A stretch of 64,000 nt of DNA from positions 62,001-126,000 of the forward strand of contig CAJOHX010000001.1 in assembly GCA_905234475.1 (NCBI GenBank), written 5' to 3'. Below, piece after piece: positions 52,425 through 59,659 of this stretch. The first letter of the stretch is position 1. Every line of letters begins with the position of its first letter. This DNA is from an uncultured Bacteroidales bacterium (GTDB lineage Bacteria > Bacteroidota > Bacteroidia > Bacteroidales > UBA932). The notes below the pieces were generated by a model. The model did not search any database. It had not been told where the DNA came from and was given only the letters and a program-made list of their open reading frames with translations. The position numbers and the translations under genes are program-made.

Positions 52425-53558
52425 ATGGACCGGTTGCATATCGCCTTTTTCGGCCCGACCAACAGCGGCAAGTCGACCCTGGTCAATGCCCTGGCGGGGC
52501 AGCAGGTGTCGCTGGTGAGCCCCATTCCCGGCACCACCACGGACCCGGTCCGGAAGGTCATCGAACTTCCCGGCCTGGGCCCCTGCGTGCTGATCGACAC
52601 GGCCGGGCTTGGCGATGCGAGTGCGCTCGGCGCCGAGCGGGAGCGACTAACCCGGGCGATTTTCGATGAGACGGACGTTGCCGTCTTCATCGAAAATGCC
52701 GGTTATTCATCGGGGGGCGTTCCCCCCGAACCCCCTGCGTCGCTACGCTCCGAATCATCTGTCAGCGTCATTCCGGACTTGATCCGGAATCTGGAGGCAG
52801 CGGGGATTCCGGTGATCCGCTACACCCGGGGAGAGAGCGTCGAGTCGCTGCTGGAGCGCCTCATCGCCGCGGCGCCGAAGGAAGAGGAAAAATTCCTGAC
52901 GGGAAATCTGGTCCGCTCCGGCAGCAGCGTCCTGCTGGTGATGCCGCAGGATTCGGAGGCGCCGAAGGGCCGCCTCATCCTGCCGCAGGTGCAGGTGCTG
53001 CGCGAGCTGCTGGACCGCGGCTGCGTGCCGCACAGCTGCACGCCGGACTCCCTGCAGGCCGCCCTGGCGAGCCTCGCCCGCCTGCCCGACCTCGTGATCA
53101 CGGATTCGCAGGTGTTCGCCCTGGTGGACCGGGCGCTGCCCAAAGAATGCCCCCTCACCTCCTTCTCCGTGCTGCTGGCCGCTGCCAAGGGCGATGTCCG
53201 CACCTTCGTGCAAGGGGCCCGGGCCATCGACACGCTCCGGCCCGGCAGCCGCGTGCTGATCGCGGAGGCCTGCACCCACGTCCCGGACACGGAGGACATC
53301 GGTCGGGTGAAGATTCCGGCGCTGCTGCGGAAAAAGGCCGGCCAGGACATAAGCGTCGACATCGCCGCGGGCAACGATTTCCCGGAAGACCTGTCGCCCT
53401 ACAGCCTGATCGTCCACTGCGGCGCGTGCGTAGCCAATGCCCGCCTGGTGCGCTCCCGCATCAGAAAGGCACTCCTTGCGGGAGTGCCCATCACCAATTA
53501 CGGCATCGCCCTGGCGGCCCTGAACGGCATCCTGGGGCGGATCTCCATTCCGGAGTAA
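52425..53558 (+). CDS. hydF: [FeFe]-hydrogenase maturation GTPase HydF (variant)
   Basis: A 377-residue protein. The G-domain has P-loop GPTNSGKST, GTTTDPV and DTAGLGD. The expected NKxD after IPV is not seen (IPVIRYTRGES). Residues about 95-127 are an insert encoded by two palindromic repeats. The dimerisation and cluster domains follow, with the HydF cluster motif CxHx45HCxxC (ACTH...HCGAC). HydF is the scaffold that delivers the diiron subsite to HydA. It is convergent with the signalling module. Confidence 0.9.
   Translation: MDRLHIAFFGPTNSGKSTLVNALAGQQVSLVSPIPGTTTDPVRKVIELPGLGPCVLIDTAGLGDASALGAERERLTRAIFDETDVAVFIENAGYSSGGVPPEPPASLRSESSVSVIPDLIRNLEAAGIPVIRYTRGESVESLLERLIAAAPKEEEKFLTGNLVRSGSSVLLVMPQDSEAPKGRLILPQVQVLRELLDRGCVPHSCTPDSLQAALASLARLPDLVITDSQVFALVDRALPKECPLTSFSVLLAAAKGDVRTFVQGARAIDTLRPGSRVLIAEACTHVPDTEDIGRVKIPALLRKKAGQDISVDIAAGNDFPEDLSPYSLIVHCGACVANARLVRSRIRKALLAGVPITNYGIALAALNGILGRISIPE
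52711..52755 (+). repeat. GGGGGCGT...CCCCC element inside hydF
   Basis: ggggggcgttcccccc then cctgcgtcgctacgctccga; a relative of 19538-19584. It encodes part of the HydF insert (GGVPPEPPASLRSE). Confidence 0.65.
52767..52792 (+). repeat. Palindromic repeat inside hydF
   Basis: gtcattccggacttgatccg..., encoding SVIPDLIRNLE in the HydF insert. Confidence 0.8.
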
Positions 53559-53563
53559 AGGGT

Positions 53564-54097
53564 CTACGACCCGATGTTCTCGTGGATCATCTCCTTTAGG
53601 CTCTCGATGATCTCGTAGTTGTTGAGATTCATCCCCTCGAACACCTCCTTCACCTCGGCCGTGCTCAGCTCGAAGGTGCCCTCGTCCGTGATGTAGCGGA
53701 TGATGAAATTGATGTCCTGGTACTGGCAGATGAAGTTGGCGAAGCACCCCGACAGGTCGCCCTTGGGCTGCAGGTCGATGTGGGAGCGCTGGTAGGAGGC
53801 GTAGATCTCCGTGCCTTCGCCCACCTTCGACTTGAGGTAGAAATCCCCGTTGCACATCTGCGAATGGAACTTCAGCAGCGCGATGCCCATGCCGATCTTG
53901 CGCTCCTTGCGGCAGGAATAGAAGCGGGCGTTGATGGCTTCGATCATGTCTTCCGGCATGCCGCAGCCGTTGTCGATGATCTTGATGGAGAGCAGGTCGC
54001 GCGCGGCGCTGTCTTCCATCTCGATGGTGATCTGCGTTGCACCCGCACGGATGGAGTTGTGGGTGATGTCGATGATGTGGAGGTCCAGACTTTTCAT
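53564..54097 (-). CDS. GHKL-type ATPase of the hydrogenase module
   Basis: A 177-residue protein with an N-box (DITHNSIRAGA), G1 (IIDNGCGM) and G2 (IGMGIALLK), so a histidine-kinase-like ATP fold without phospho-acceptor His. The C-terminal 80 residues are an unrecognised domain. Last gene of the minus-strand cluster, 5 bases after the PHP gene. It might be an anti-sigma-type kinase; no partner is visible. Confidence 0.8.
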   Translation of the reverse strand: MKSLDLHIIDITHNSIRAGATQITIEMEDSAARDLLSIKIIDNGCGMPEDMIEAINARFYSCRKERKIGMGIALLKFHSQMCNGDFYLKSKVGEGTEIYASYQRSHIDLQPKGDLSGCFANFICQYQDINFIIRYITDEGTFELSTAEVKEVFEGMNLNNYEIIESLKEMIHENIGS

Positions 54098-54102
54098 ATA
54101 CG

Positions 54103-54837
54103 CTACAGGATGACAGGCTCTCCCGGACGGAGGGCGTCCTTGAAATTGTCGAAACTGAAGAAGGGCATCTCCAGGACGCTGTTGATCTTGGCGATGTCCT
54201 GCACGAAGTGCGCGTCGCTGCTCTGGATGAAGTTGAAGTCGCTGAACCAGGGGCAGTCCTCGAGAAACTTGTAGCCGTCGCGCTTGCAGTAGTAGCTGAG
54301 CTCCATCGCGTGGAATTTGAGCCCGGAGGGCACGAAACCCAGCTGGGAGCTGAGGCTGAAGGTGGGCCGGTCGATGTGGGCGGGGATGAAGATGCCGCCC
54401 AGTTCGTAGACCTTCTGCTGGAGCTCCAGCATCGGGAGGTCCAGGGCGTTGATGAGCAGGTGCGGCACCTCGTCCAGCACGTTCTCGTCCTCGTCCACCA
54501 CCAGCTGGTAGCCGAACTTGTCGGGGTCGTTCTCGAAGAAGATCACCCGCGAATCCAGGAAGGCCTGGAACTCCGCCAGCTTCTCCACCGTGGGCATGAA
54601 GCTGAGGCAGTGGACTTCCTCCTTGGTGGTCACTTCCGCGCCCATCAGCACGTGCAGGCCGACCTTCTCCCCAAGCCGGCGCGTGACGTCGGCGTTGAGG
54701 GTGGAGTTGTGGTCGGTCAGGCCGATGATGTCCATCCCGCGCTCCTTCGCCGTCGCGACAATGGCGGAGGGGCTCATGTCGATGTCTCCGCACGGGGAGA
54801 GCACCGAGTGGATGTGCATGTCGGCACGGAACTTCAT
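54103..54837 (-). CDS. PHP-domain phosphoesterase of the hydrogenase module
   Basis: A 244-residue PHP protein with metal-site blocks ADMHIHSVLSPCG, GLTDHNSTLN, GAEVTTKEEVHCL, FIPAHIDRP and SSDAHF. PHP proteins hydrolyse phosphoesters; the substrate is unknown. Such genes recur in clostridial [FeFe]-hydrogenase clusters. Spaced 5-6 bases from its neighbours. Confidence 0.88.
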   Translation of the reverse strand: MKFRADMHIHSVLSPCGDIDMSPSAIVATAKERGMDIIGLTDHNSTLNADVTRRLGEKVGLHVLMGAEVTTKEEVHCLSFMPTVEKLAEFQAFLDSRVIFFENDPDKFGYQLVVDEDENVLDEVPHLLINALDLPMLELQQKVYELGGIFIPAHIDRPTFSLSSQLGFVPSGLKFHAMELSYYCKRDGYKFLEDCPWFSDFNFIQSSDAHFVQDIAKINSVLEMPFFSFDNFKDALRPGEPVIL

Positions 54838-54843
54838 CAGAAG

Positions 54844-55173
54844 TTATTTAAGCAGCTCGTAGAGCTTGCCGCAGATCTGGAAGGTGGGATCCTGGCTGAC
54901 GAGGATGCAGACGTCTTCGTCCTTGGCGTGCTCCAGCATGTCCTCGTCGGGCACGCCGCCGCGCACGATGACCACGGCCGCGAGGTCACGCAGGGACGCG
55001 ATGGCCGTGACGTTCTTGTGCGTCTGCATGGTGATCCAGATCTGGCCGCTGCGGGCGTTGCCCATGACGTCGCTGAGCAGGTCGGAGGCGTAGGCGCCGG
55101 TGACTTCCGTATCGAGATTGGCCTCGTTGAGGCACTGCAGGTCGAGTTTTTCGATGATTTCCTTGACTGTCAT
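54844..55173 (-). CDS. DRTGG-domain protein 2
   Basis: 109 residues, a single DRTGG-type alpha/beta domain (VTGAYASDLLSDVMGNARSGQIWIT, VIVRGGVPDEDMLEHAKDEDV). Related to the protein at 56961. These domains may bind nucleotides or regulate enzymes; no catalytic residue is clear. Confidence 0.8.
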   Translation of the reverse strand: MTVKEIIEKLDLQCLNEANLDTEVTGAYASDLLSDVMGNARSGQIWITMQTHKNVTAIASLRDLAAVVIVRGGVPDEDMLEHAKDEDVCILVSQDPTFQICGKLYELLK

Positions 55174-55178
55174 AGTCC

Positions 55179-56540
55179 TTATAGATTATTGGTGTCGTCG
55201 TTGTTGATTTCCTTGGTCCGGACGCGGTCGCCCCAGATGCTGCGGATGGCATTCTCGGAGGCCTGCGAATGGCGGTTGATGAAAATGCAGGTGTCCATCT
55301 TGGCGTCGCCGCGCACGATGTCCTCGGCGAGGGCGGCGCAGGAAGGTGCGCCGCAGGCGGAGCAGTTCACGCCCGGCAGGGCCTTCTCGATCTTCTTCAT
55401 GCGTTCGGCCATCTTGAAGGCTTCCGCGAAATTGTCGTCCAGCTTGTAGATGGAGCGGGGCTTGATCTCGGGGATCGCCATCTGGTCCTTGATCCAGGCG
55501 CAGAACTCGGGATCGTCGTAGCGTTTGTAGCGCGTCTTGGTGCGGTTCTGGCTGTCGAACAGCTTGGCCCGGTGCTCCAGGCGCTTGCGGGCCACGAAGC
55601 GGTTGTTGGTGGCCAGCACGCCGCCCACGCAGCCCTGGTCGCAGATGCGCATCTCCACCAGGCCCTCGGCATCGACCGCCTCGTCCTCGAGTTTCTCGAG
55701 GAAGTTGAGGACGTTCTGCAGGCCGTCCACGGCATACTGCGAGCCTTTGAAATGGCAGGCTTCGCCGCCGGCGAGGGGCCAGAGCACGTCGCGCGAGGTG
55801 AGGGCGTGATTGACGGGCTGGGCGTCCTTGTCGGAGTCGTGGAGCATGAGCTGCACCTTATTATAAAGGAAGTCCATGTTGATCACGCCGGCGATGCAGG
55901 TCTCCTTCTTGCTGACCGGATACTTGACCGCGGCGATCTTGGCGGCGCAGGGAGTGATGTAGAAGACGCCGATCTTCTCGCGCGGGGCGCCTTCGTCCAT
56001 CAGGCGGCGGATGATCACGCGGGAGGCGAGCTCAAACGGGGCCCGCACGTGGATGACATTGTCCACCAGCGAGGGGAAGCGCACCTGGATGAGGCGCACC
56101 ACGGCCGGGCAGTACGGGGAGATGAAGGTGCGCACCTCCGGGTGCTCGTCCATGTACTGGTTGTACAGGTCGATCATGTAGCCGACCTCGTGCTCCACCT
56201 CATAGATGTGGGTGAAACCCAGTTTCTTGAGGCAGGCGTAGATCTCCTTGGTGCGGTACTGCTCGTCGAACTGGCCGATAAAGGTGGCCGGCACGAGGCA
56301 GACTCGGTATTCGTAATCCCGGATCAGGTCGAAGTCGTCCTGCTGGATGTAGATCGCCTTGTGCGGGCAGATCTTCATGCACTGCCCGCAGTCCACGCAT
56401 TTGTTGTCGGTGACGACGGCCTTCCCGCCCCGGATGCGGATGGCGCCTGTGGGGCAGGAACGCATGCAGGTGGTGCAGCCCTGGCAGCGGTCCAGGTTGA
56501 CTTTGAGGGAATGGCGGAAGTAAGTCTCTTGTTCAGCCAT
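55179..56540 (-). CDS. Sensory-type [FeFe]-hydrogenase-like iron-sulfur protein
   Basis: A 453-residue protein. Two [4Fe-4S] ferredoxin sites come first (C19/22/25/29 and C48/51/54/58). An H-cluster domain follows with all four cubane ligands (C144 in SPYCP, C198 in TPCAAK, C300 and C304 in CDQGC) and K201. The proton-relay cysteine of TSCCP is Y143, and the Met of MPC is T197. Residues 390-420 form an extra [4Fe-4S] site (CSACGAPSC...C). Loss of the relay Cys is also seen in HydS-type sensory hydrogenases. A redox or H2-sensing role is inferred. Confidence 0.83.
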   Translation of the reverse strand: MAEQETYFRHSLKVNLDRCQGCTTCMRSCPTGAIRIRGGKAVVTDNKCVDCGQCMKICPHKAIYIQQDDFDLIRDYEYRVCLVPATFIGQFDEQYRTKEIYACLKKLGFTHIYEVEHEVGYMIDLYNQYMDEHPEVRTFISPYCPAVVRLIQVRFPSLVDNVIHVRAPFELASRVIIRRLMDEGAPREKIGVFYITPCAAKIAAVKYPVSKKETCIAGVINMDFLYNKVQLMLHDSDKDAQPVNHALTSRDVLWPLAGGEACHFKGSQYAVDGLQNVLNFLEKLEDEAVDAEGLVEMRICDQGCVGGVLATNNRFVARKRLEHRAKLFDSQNRTKTRYKRYDDPEFCAWIKDQMAIPEIKPRSIYKLDDNFAEAFKMAERMKKIEKALPGVNCSACGAPSCAALAEDIVRGDAKMDTCIFINRHSQASENAIRSIWGDRVRTKEINNDDTNNL

Positions 56541-56544
56541 GGTG

Positions 56545-56958
56545 TCAGGTGAAATAAACGGTCATGGTCACGGTGGTGCCGACGCCCACCTTCGTGTCGA
56601 TCTTGAGCTCGTCGGTGTTCTTCTTGATGTTCGGCAGGCCCATGCCGGCGCCGTAGCCCATCTCGCGGACCTGCGGCGAAGCGGTGGACCAGCCCTCCTG
56701 CATCGCGAGGTCGAGGTCGGGGATGCCGGGGCCCTGGTCGGCCACCACCATCACGATCTTGCCGTCGTCGATGTCGACGTCGATCGTGCCGCCGTAGGCG
56801 TGCGCGATGGCGTTGATCTCGGCCTCGAAGAGCGCCACCACGGTGCGCTTGATGTTGGTCGGATCCACGCCAAGGTGCTTCAGCGTGCGCTTGACGCTGC
56901 TGGAGGCCTGGCCGGCGTCGGCGAAGTTGCCGCGCTCTATGGTAAAGGTGTAATGCAT
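56545..56958 (-). CDS. RsbW/SpoIIAB-like ATPase
   Basis: A 137-residue GHKL protein with N-box (FEAEINAIAHAYGG), G1 (DQGPGI) and G2 (GYGAGMGLPNIKK), typical of anti-sigma-factor serine kinases. No sigma factor or anti-anti-sigma protein is adjacent, so its target may be one of the module proteins. Spacing to neighbours is 2-4 bases. Confidence 0.87.
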   Translation of the reverse strand: MHYTFTIERGNFADAGQASSSVKRTLKHLGVDPTNIKRTVVALFEAEINAIAHAYGGTIDVDIDDGKIVMVVADQGPGIPDLDLAMQEGWSTASPQVREMGYGAGMGLPNIKKNTDELKIDTKVGVGTTVTMTVYFT

Positions 56959-56960
56959 GG

Positions 56961-57305
56961 TCAGTAGAGGGGCTCTATGCCGGCGCCATACAGAATGCCG
57001 CTGATTTTGAACACACTGTATTTCGACTTGATGAGGGTGATGTCCAGCTCTTCGGCGAGCTCGAGCATGTCCTCGTCGGGCTGCTTGTCGCGGCCGAGCA
57101 GCACCACGCGCAGGTCGGACATTTCCGAGGTGCGCATCGTCTGGTTGTTGCACAGGCCGGTGATCAGCACCGTCTCGTCCATCGAGTAGCGGAGCACGTC
57201 GCTCATCAGGTCGGAGGCGAAAGCCTTTTTCACGTCGTAGCTGTCGTCGGCGGGCGCTCCGACGAGCTCGCCGTCCACGAGTTTTGCAATTTCGGTGATC
57301 GTCAT
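56961..57305 (-). CDS. DRTGG-domain protein 1
   Basis: 114 residues, a single DRTGG-type domain (KKAFASDLMSDVLRYSMDETV, DKQPDEDMLELAEELDI). A paralogue of the 54844 protein. First gene of the signalling module, separated from hndA by a stable hairpin. Confidence 0.8.
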   Translation of the reverse strand: MTITEIAKLVDGELVGAPADDSYDVKKAFASDLMSDVLRYSMDETVLITGLCNNQTMRTSEMSDLRVVLLGRDKQPDEDMLELAEELDITLIKSKYSVFKISGILYGAGIEPLY

Positions 57306-57326
57306 GTTTTTCTGCTGTTAATTTGA

Positions 57327-57354
57327 CGGGCCGGCTCTGGGAAGGGCCGGCCCG
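57327..57354 (-). terminator. Intercistronic GC-rich hairpin between hndA and the signalling module
   Basis: CGGGCCGGC and GCCGGCCCG form a perfect 9-base stem. No T run follows on the minus strand, so partial termination or mRNA processing is more likely than a full stop. Confidence 0.5.
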
Positions 57355-57376
57355 AAAAGCATACGGTTACGGTGTG

Positions 57377-57862
57377 TTAGTCAGCGTACTCCGCCAGGAT
57401 CTCCTTGACGTGCTCGGGGACGAGCCGGCCGTAGGTCTTGCCGTTGATGGTCATGACCGGAGCCAGGCCGCATGCACCCACGCAGCGCAGGACGTCGAGG
57501 GAGAACTTGCCGTCCTCGGTGACGCCGCCCGCCGTGATCTTGAGCTCGCTCTGGAGCGCATCGAGAATCTTCTCGGCGCCCTTGACGTAGCAAGCCGTGC
57601 CGAGGCAGACGGAGATGGCGTACTTTCCTTTGGGCTTCATGGTGAAGAAGCTGTAGAAGGAGACGACGCCGTACACCTTGCCGACAGGGATGCCGAGGCA
57701 GTCTGCCACGACCTGCTGGACTTCCTCAGGGAGGTAGCCGAAGTGCTCCTGCGTCTTGTGCAGGACATTGATCAGCTCACCCGGGTTGTTGTTGAAGGAA
57801 GCGCAGATCTCCTTGATCTTGAGATAATTGGCTTCACTGATTTTTATCTGGGGTCCACACAT
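57377..57862 (-). CDS. hndA: Bifurcating hydrogenase subunit HndA/HydC (NuoE-like)
   Basis: A 161-residue thioredoxin-like [2Fe-2S] protein with C86, C91, C127 and C131 (CLGTAC, CVGAC). NuoE-like helix at the N-terminus. It passes electrons within the NAD(P)-linked hydrogenase complex. 7 bases after hndD. Confidence 0.94.
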   Translation of the reverse strand: MCGPQIKISEANYLKIKEICASFNNNPGELINVLHKTQEHFGYLPEEVQQVVADCLGIPVGKVYGVVSFYSFFTMKPKGKYAISVCLGTACYVKGAEKILDALQSELKITAGGVTEDGKFSLDVLRCVGACGLAPVMTINGKTYGRLVPEHVKEILAEYAD

Positions 57863-57869
57863 GGTTCAA

Positions 57870-59645
57870 TTATTTTTCGAGGTCAAACTGGAATTTCTTG
57901 TCGAAGTAGTGCGTGTGCAGCAGGTGATGCGACTTCTCGGAGCAAGGCTCGCCGTAGAACTCCTTGTAGATCGAGATGATCTCGGGATTCTCGTGGGACT
58001 TGCGGAGCGGCATCTGCCGGTCGGCTTCGTAGATCGCCGCGTGACGCGCCCGGATGATGGAGGCGTCGCCGTGGTGGTAGGGCTGGCCGGCGCCGTCGAT
58101 GCAGCCGCCCGGGCAGGCCATGACTTCCACGAAGTGGTAAGGGCAGTTGCCCGCCTTGATCTGCTCCATGATGGTGCGCGCATTCTTCAGGCCGTAGACG
58201 ACGGCGACCTTCAGGTCGATGACGCCCGGGATGGGGATGGTCGCCTCGCGGATGCCTTCCAGGCCGCGGACCTCCTCGAAGTCGACCTTCGGGAGGGTCT
58301 TGCCGGTCAGGACCTCGAACGCCGTACGGAGCGCAGCCTCCATGACGCCGCCGGTGGCGCCGAAGATGACGGCGGCACCCGTGGACTCGCCGAGCGGAGA
58401 GTCGAACTTGGCCTCGGGGAGGTTCGCAAAGTCGATGTTGCAGATCTTGATCAGGCGTGCCAGCTCGCGGGTGGTGATGGAGTAGTTCACATCCGGATCA
58501 CCGTTGGCGCCGAGCTCCTCGCGCCCGCACTCGTATTTCTTGGCGACGCAAGGCATCACGGAGACGGAGATCAGCTTCTCGCGCGGGATGCCGATCTTTT
58601 CCGCGAAGTAGGTCTTCACGGTCGCGCCGAACATGCCCTGCGGGGACTTGGCGGTGGAAGGATAATCGCGCAGCTCCGGATAGAACTTCTCGTAGAAGTT
58701 GACCCAGGCGGGGCAGCAGGACGTCATGATGGGGATCTTGACGTTCTTGTCGCCGGACAGGAATGCCTTGAAGCGGCCGATGGCCTCCGTGCCTTCCTCC
58801 ATGATGGTGAGGTCGGCGGACCAGTCGGTGTCGAAGACATAGTCGAAGCCGATGGCCTTGAGCGCGGCTGCGATCTTGCCGGTGACGATGCTCCCGGCGG
58901 GCATGCCGAACTCTTCGCCGAGGGCAACGCGCACGGCGGGAGCCACCTGGACGGCCGTCTTGACCTCCGGGTTGGCGATGTCGCGCAGGATGCGTCCGGT
59001 GTTGTCCACCTCCGCCAGGGCACCGGTGGGGCAGACCGCGACGCACTGGCCGCAGAAGACGCAGTTGGTGTCGATGAGGTGCTTGCCGAAGGCGGTGGAG
59101 ACCACGGCCGGGAAGCCGCGCTCGACGGCGCCGATGGCGCCCACGCTCTGGTACTCGTGGCACACGGACTCGCAGCGACGGCACATGATGCACTTGTTGG
59201 CGTCACGCACGATCGACGGCGAGAACTCGATCGGGTACTGGGACATCTTGCCCTTGTAAGGGATCTCGCGGATACCCATGTCGGCGGCCAGGGCCTGGAG
59301 TTCGCACTTGCCGCTCTTGGGGCACTGGAGACAGTCGTTGGGGTGGTCGCTGAGCATCAGCTCGAGGACGGTCCTGCGGGCGTTGAGCGCACGGAACGAG
59401 TTGGTCTTGACGACCATGTCCGGCATACACTCGGTGATACAGGCGGGGGCCAGGTTCCTGCGGCCCACGACTTCGACCACGCAGACGCGGCATCCGCCGG
59501 GGTGGTTCTTGAGCGCAAGGCCGTCCAGTTCGAAATTGCAGAGGGTGGGGATCCTGATGCCCATCTGCTCGGCAGCTTTCAAAACGGTCGTACCTTTGGG
59601 TACTTCCACTGCCCGGTTGTCTATAGTCAATTTGATCGTATCCAT
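57870..59645 (-). CDS. hydA: [FeFe]-hydrogenase catalytic subunit HydA/HndD
   Basis: A 591-residue protein. Clusters in order: [2Fe-2S] (C36, C52, C55, C69), His-ligated [4Fe-4S] (H101, C105, C108, C114), two [4Fe-4S] sites (C152-C162, C195-C205), and the H-cluster with intact TSCCPAW (308-314), MPCVAKKYE (from 364) and EVMACPGGC (C511, C515). A C-terminal small-subunit-like tail is fused. It makes or uses H2. All catalytic residues are present, unlike the 55179 protein. Confidence 0.97.
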   Translation of the reverse strand: MDTIKLTIDNRAVEVPKGTTVLKAAEQMGIRIPTLCNFELDGLALKNHPGGCRVCVVEVVGRRNLAPACITECMPDMVVKTNSFRALNARRTVLELMLSDHPNDCLQCPKSGKCELQALAADMGIREIPYKGKMSQYPIEFSPSIVRDANKCIMCRRCESVCHEYQSVGAIGAVERGFPAVVSTAFGKHLIDTNCVFCGQCVAVCPTGALAEVDNTGRILRDIANPEVKTAVQVAPAVRVALGEEFGMPAGSIVTGKIAAALKAIGFDYVFDTDWSADLTIMEEGTEAIGRFKAFLSGDKNVKIPIMTSCCPAWVNFYEKFYPELRDYPSTAKSPQGMFGATVKTYFAEKIGIPREKLISVSVMPCVAKKYECGREELGANGDPDVNYSITTRELARLIKICNIDFANLPEAKFDSPLGESTGAAVIFGATGGVMEAALRTAFEVLTGKTLPKVDFEEVRGLEGIREATIPIPGVIDLKVAVVYGLKNARTIMEQIKAGNCPYHFVEVMACPGGCIDGAGQPYHHGDASIIRARHAAIYEADRQMPLRKSHENPEIISIYKEFYGEPCSEKSHHLLHTHYFDKKFQFDLEK

Positions 59646-59659
59646 ATTTGATTCCTCCC

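Noticed and set aside
55179..56540. Second catalytic [FeFe]-hydrogenase
   Set aside because: The proton-relay cysteine and the MPC methionine are replaced, so turnover is unlikely; a sensory role fits better.
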